Assembly (NCBI RefSeq): GCF_940807255.1 | Contig: NZ_CALNWY010000023.1 | Coordinates: 1 to 62,778, forward strand | DNA length: 62,778 bases | Origin: Mixta sp. Marseille-Q2659 | GTDB lineage: Bacteria > Pseudomonadota > Gammaproteobacteria > Enterobacterales > Enterobacteriaceae | Direction: 5' to 3' | Part shown: positions 60,692 to 62,778 of the stretch, in pieces | Layout of the letters: every line of letters begins with the position of its first letter | Position numbering within the stretch: the first letter of the stretch is position 1 | Notes under the pieces: model-generated | Databases searched by the model: none | Told to the model about the DNA's origin: nothing | Seen by the model: only the letters and a program-made list of their open reading frames with translations | Made by a program: the position numbers and the translations under genes

Positions 60692-61441
60692 TTAGAAGGT
60701 GTAACTGATGCCAGTCCAGGCCGTTAACTGAGAATCCTGATTTACCATCGGGCTGTCTTTAATCTCATCCGCCAGACGCGTATAGCGCGCATAAATGCCC
60801 GCGTTCCAGCGATCGGTCAGACGATAGTTGGCGCTTAGCTCCACATAGGGACTCCAGCTGTCGTCAGGCTGGTAACGGCTGATACCGGTACGCGCCGCTT
60901 CGTGACCGGAAACACCATAGTAATAGCGGTTCTGATTGGAACTGTTCCAGATGGCGCCAATTCCGGGCGTCACGCTAAAGCTGCCGAAATCGAAGCGATA
61001 GAGATATGAGAGATCCCAGACGATGCCATCGCTGTTATCCAGCACATCGCCAAGCAGATTGGTGCGCACGATACCCCAGTCAGCCAGATGGCGATACTCT
61101 ACGCCGCCCATCAGCGTCATACGACGTTTATCCAGCCCTTTCATCGCACCCAGATCGTTATCGTCCGGGTCGTACTGTTGCGCCCAGCCGGCCAGGGTCA
61201 ACGAGAGCTGATTTTGCGGATCTTTCCACAGGTAGTAACCGCCCTGTAATGAGCGCAGCCAGAAGCTATCGCCTTCATAATTAATGATCGGCACTGGCAG
61301 ATAGCGATCCTGCCCGCCTTTATATGGGCTTTCTGCATAAATCACTGACGCGCCCAGCGTGAGCGGATGCGCCTGTTCCGCCTGAGCAAGGCCACATACA
61401 GGTAAAAGTAAAGCAAGGACGCTAATTTTGAATCGGTTCAC
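60692..61441 (-). CDS. mipA: MltA-interacting protein MipA (probable GTG start)
   Basis: 249 residues from GTG 61441, with GGAAG seven bases upstream; an ATG at 61468 would add nine unrelated residues. Signal peptide VNRFKISVLALLLPVCGLAQ (cleaved near AQA), then a barrel-like outer-membrane protein: 'YLPVPIINYEGDSFWLRSLQ', 'LLGDVLDNSDGIVWDLSYLY', 'TPGIGAIWNSSNQNRYYYG' and a C-terminal Phe. In E. coli MipA scaffolds the lytic transglycosylase MltA to PBP1B. Divergent from yeaG. Confidence 0.94.
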   Translation of the reverse strand: MNRFKISVLALLLPVCGLAQAEQAHPLTLGASVIYAESPYKGGQDRYLPVPIINYEGDSFWLRSLQGGYYLWKDPQNQLSLTLAGWAQQYDPDDNDLGAMKGLDKRRMTLMGGVEYRHLADWGIVRTNLLGDVLDNSDGIVWDLSYLYRFDFGSFSVTPGIGAIWNSSNQNRYYYGVSGHEAARTGISRYQPDDSWSPYVELSANYRLTDRWNAGIYARYTRLADEIKDSPMVNQDSQLTAWTGISYTF

Positions 61442-61758
61442 AATATATTTCTTCCATAAATATAACAATCAAGGGCGTAGTTTAACGCCATTATGCGACA
61501 GGTTTAAATTTTAATAGATTTGGTCATAACTGGAAGTAGGTTTTAAGTGCTTACGCCAGCCGTAAGTGGCTTATTTACAAAATCGCCACAGGCCGCGCCC
61601 TGCAAGGGCAATCTTTATTACCAGGCCAACTTTCCTATTGAAATTAAATAGCATTAAAGAAATTTTCTGAAATGCCATCTACAGTTAAAAGTAACCTATG
61701 TGATTCGTTCGAGCAGAGTAACCATCAGATCTGTGTACCCCGATAAAAATACGTCAGG
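61442..61758. other. Intergenic region between mipA and yeaG
   Basis: About 320 AT-rich bases without a gene I can support. It should contain the mipA promoter (leftward) and, near yeaG, enhancer sites for the sigma-54 promoter at 61759-61776; I could not identify NtrC sites confidently. Confidence 0.4.
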
Positions 61759-61776
61759 TTGGCATAAGGGTTGCTG
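61759..61776 (+). promoter_or_regulatory. Sigma-54 promoter of yeaG
   Basis: TTGGCATAAGGGTTGCTG: the -24 GG (61761-61762) and -12 GC (61773-61774) are separated by exactly ten bases. Start predicted near 61786. In E. coli yeaGH is sigma-54/NtrC-dependent. Confidence 0.8.
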
Positions 61777-61864
61777 TACTCATAAGAGAATATCTTCCGG
61801 GAGCTGATACACCTTTTATAACGCTTCCATTACCTGTGCTAAAAAAGAAAGGACGGGCATCGCT

Positions 61865-62778
61865 ATGAATATATTCGATCACTATCGTCAGCGTTATGAA
61901 GCTGCCAAGGACGAAGAGTTCACACTGCAGGAATTTCTTGCTACCTGTAAGCAGGATCGCAGTGCATACGCCAACGCGGCAGAAAGACTATTAATGGCTA
62001 TCGGTGAGCCAGTAATGGTCGATACTGCCCAGGAGCCTCGCCTTTCCCGACTGTTCTCAAACCGTGTTATCGCACGCTATCCGGCCTTCGAAGAGTTTTA
62101 CGGTATGGAAGAGGCGATTGAACAAATCGTTTCTTATCTGAAGCATGCCGCTCAGGGCCTGGAAGAGAAGAAACAGATCCTGTACCTGTTAGGGCCGGTC
62201 GGCGGCGGTAAATCTTCGCTGGCCGAACGTCTAAAATCACTGATGCAGCGCGTACCAATTTACGTCCTGAGCGCGGATGGCGAACGCAGCCCGGTGAACG
62301 ATCATCCGCTGTGCCTGTTTAACCCACAGGAGGATGCCAATATTCTTGAAAAAGAGTATGGCGTGCCGCGTCGTTACCTGGGCACCATCATGTCGCCATG
62401 GGCAGCCAAGCGGCTACATGAGTTCGGCGGCGATATCACCCGCTTTAAAGTGGTGAAAGTCTGGCCGTCGATACTGGAACAGCTGGCTATCGCCAAAACC
62501 GAACCTGGCGATGAAAACAACCAGGATATTTCCGCGCTGGTGGGTAAAGTGGATATCCGTAAGCTGGAAAACCACGCGCAAAACGATCCTGACGCCTATG
62601 GCTATTCCGGTGCGCTCTGCCGCGCTAACCAGGGCATTATGGAGTTCGTTGAGATGTTTAAAGCGCCAATTAAGGTGCTGCATCCGCTGCTTACCGCCAC
62701 CCAGGAAGGGAACTACAACGGCACAGAAGGCATCTCCGCCCTGCCGTTTAACGGCATTATCCTGGCGCACTCCAACGA
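61865..62778 (+). CDS. yeaG: PrkA-family protein kinase YeaG, N-terminal part (cut by window edge)
   Basis: From ATG 61865 (MNIFDHYRQRYEAAKDEEFT) open to the window end, about 304 of roughly 644 residues. Nearly identical to E. coli YeaG. The AAA+-like P-loop 'LGPVGGGKSSLAERLKSL' is near residue 109. YeaG is a Ser/Thr kinase homologue involved in the response to nitrogen starvation, in E. coli with YeaH. The kinase C-terminal half is outside the window. Confidence 0.98.
   Translation, partial: MNIFDHYRQRYEAAKDEEFTLQEFLATCKQDRSAYANAAERLLMAIGEPVMVDTAQEPRLSRLFSNRVIARYPAFEEFYGMEEAIEQIVSYLKHAAQGLEEKKQILYLLGPVGGGKSSLAERLKSLMQRVPIYVLSADGERSPVNDHPLCLFNPQEDANILEKEYGVPRRYLGTIMSPWAAKRLHEFGGDITRFKVVKVWPSILEQLAIAKTEPGDENNQDISALVGKVDIRKLENHAQNDPDAYGYSGALCRANQGIMEFVEMFKAPIKVLHPLLTATQEGNYNGTEGISALPFNGIILAHSN

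Overview
The window is ordinary chromosomal DNA of an enterobacterium. Nearly every protein reads as a close homologue of an Escherichia coli K-12 gene, and most follow the K-12 order. The differences fit the family Erwiniaceae (Pantoea, Mixta or Erwinia-like): separate trpG and trpD, a long-type UDP-glucose dehydrogenase beside galU, two tandem oppA genes, and no yciQ, kch or yciGFE. The genus cannot be fixed by reading alone.

Layout: acnA (cut by the left edge), three microproteins, cysB and topA read leftwards. Then come yciN, sohB, yciK-btuR, rluB, a serine-protease-like lipoprotein, yciO and rnm. The trp operon follows (trpL-E-G-D-CF-B-A, 12.8-19.6 kb) with its promoter, operator and attenuator. 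Next are a BON lipoprotein, ompW (FNR box upstream), a cysteine-cluster protein, yciC-yciB-yciA, tonB, yciI, yciY, cls and yciU. A leftward peptide-transport operon (oppA2-oppA-oppB-oppC-oppD-oppF) is followed by ychE, adhE (FNR box), tdk and hns. A leftward galU-ugd-epimerase operon makes UDP-glucose, UDP-glucuronate and probably UDP-galacturonate. rssA-rssB, ychJ and purU lead to two tRNA-Tyr genes. To the right lies a block that in K-12 sits elsewhere on the map: xthA, ynjH-topB-selD-ydjA, sppA, ansA-pncA, msrB-yeaC, gapA-yeaD, yeaE, mipA, and yeaG (cut by the right edge), which has a good sigma-54 promoter.

The most striking irregularity is that four well-conserved genes (tonB, oppD, tdk, sppA) are each broken by 1-2 base indels. 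In oppD there are two indels about 20 bases apart. All four are otherwise intact, so sequencing or assembly error is the leading explanation, with very recent decay as the alternative.

I found no phage, insertion sequence, CRISPR array, toxin-antitoxin pair or defence island, and no clear undescribed multi-gene system. The items most worth a second look are the indel cluster, a compact triad-bearing lipoprotein in the yciQ position, the tandem oppA genes with a perfect CRP site and a small basic ORF upstream, an unusually long trpL whose stop codon nearly touches the attenuator, overlapping divergent topA/yciN promoters, and a structured rluB leader.
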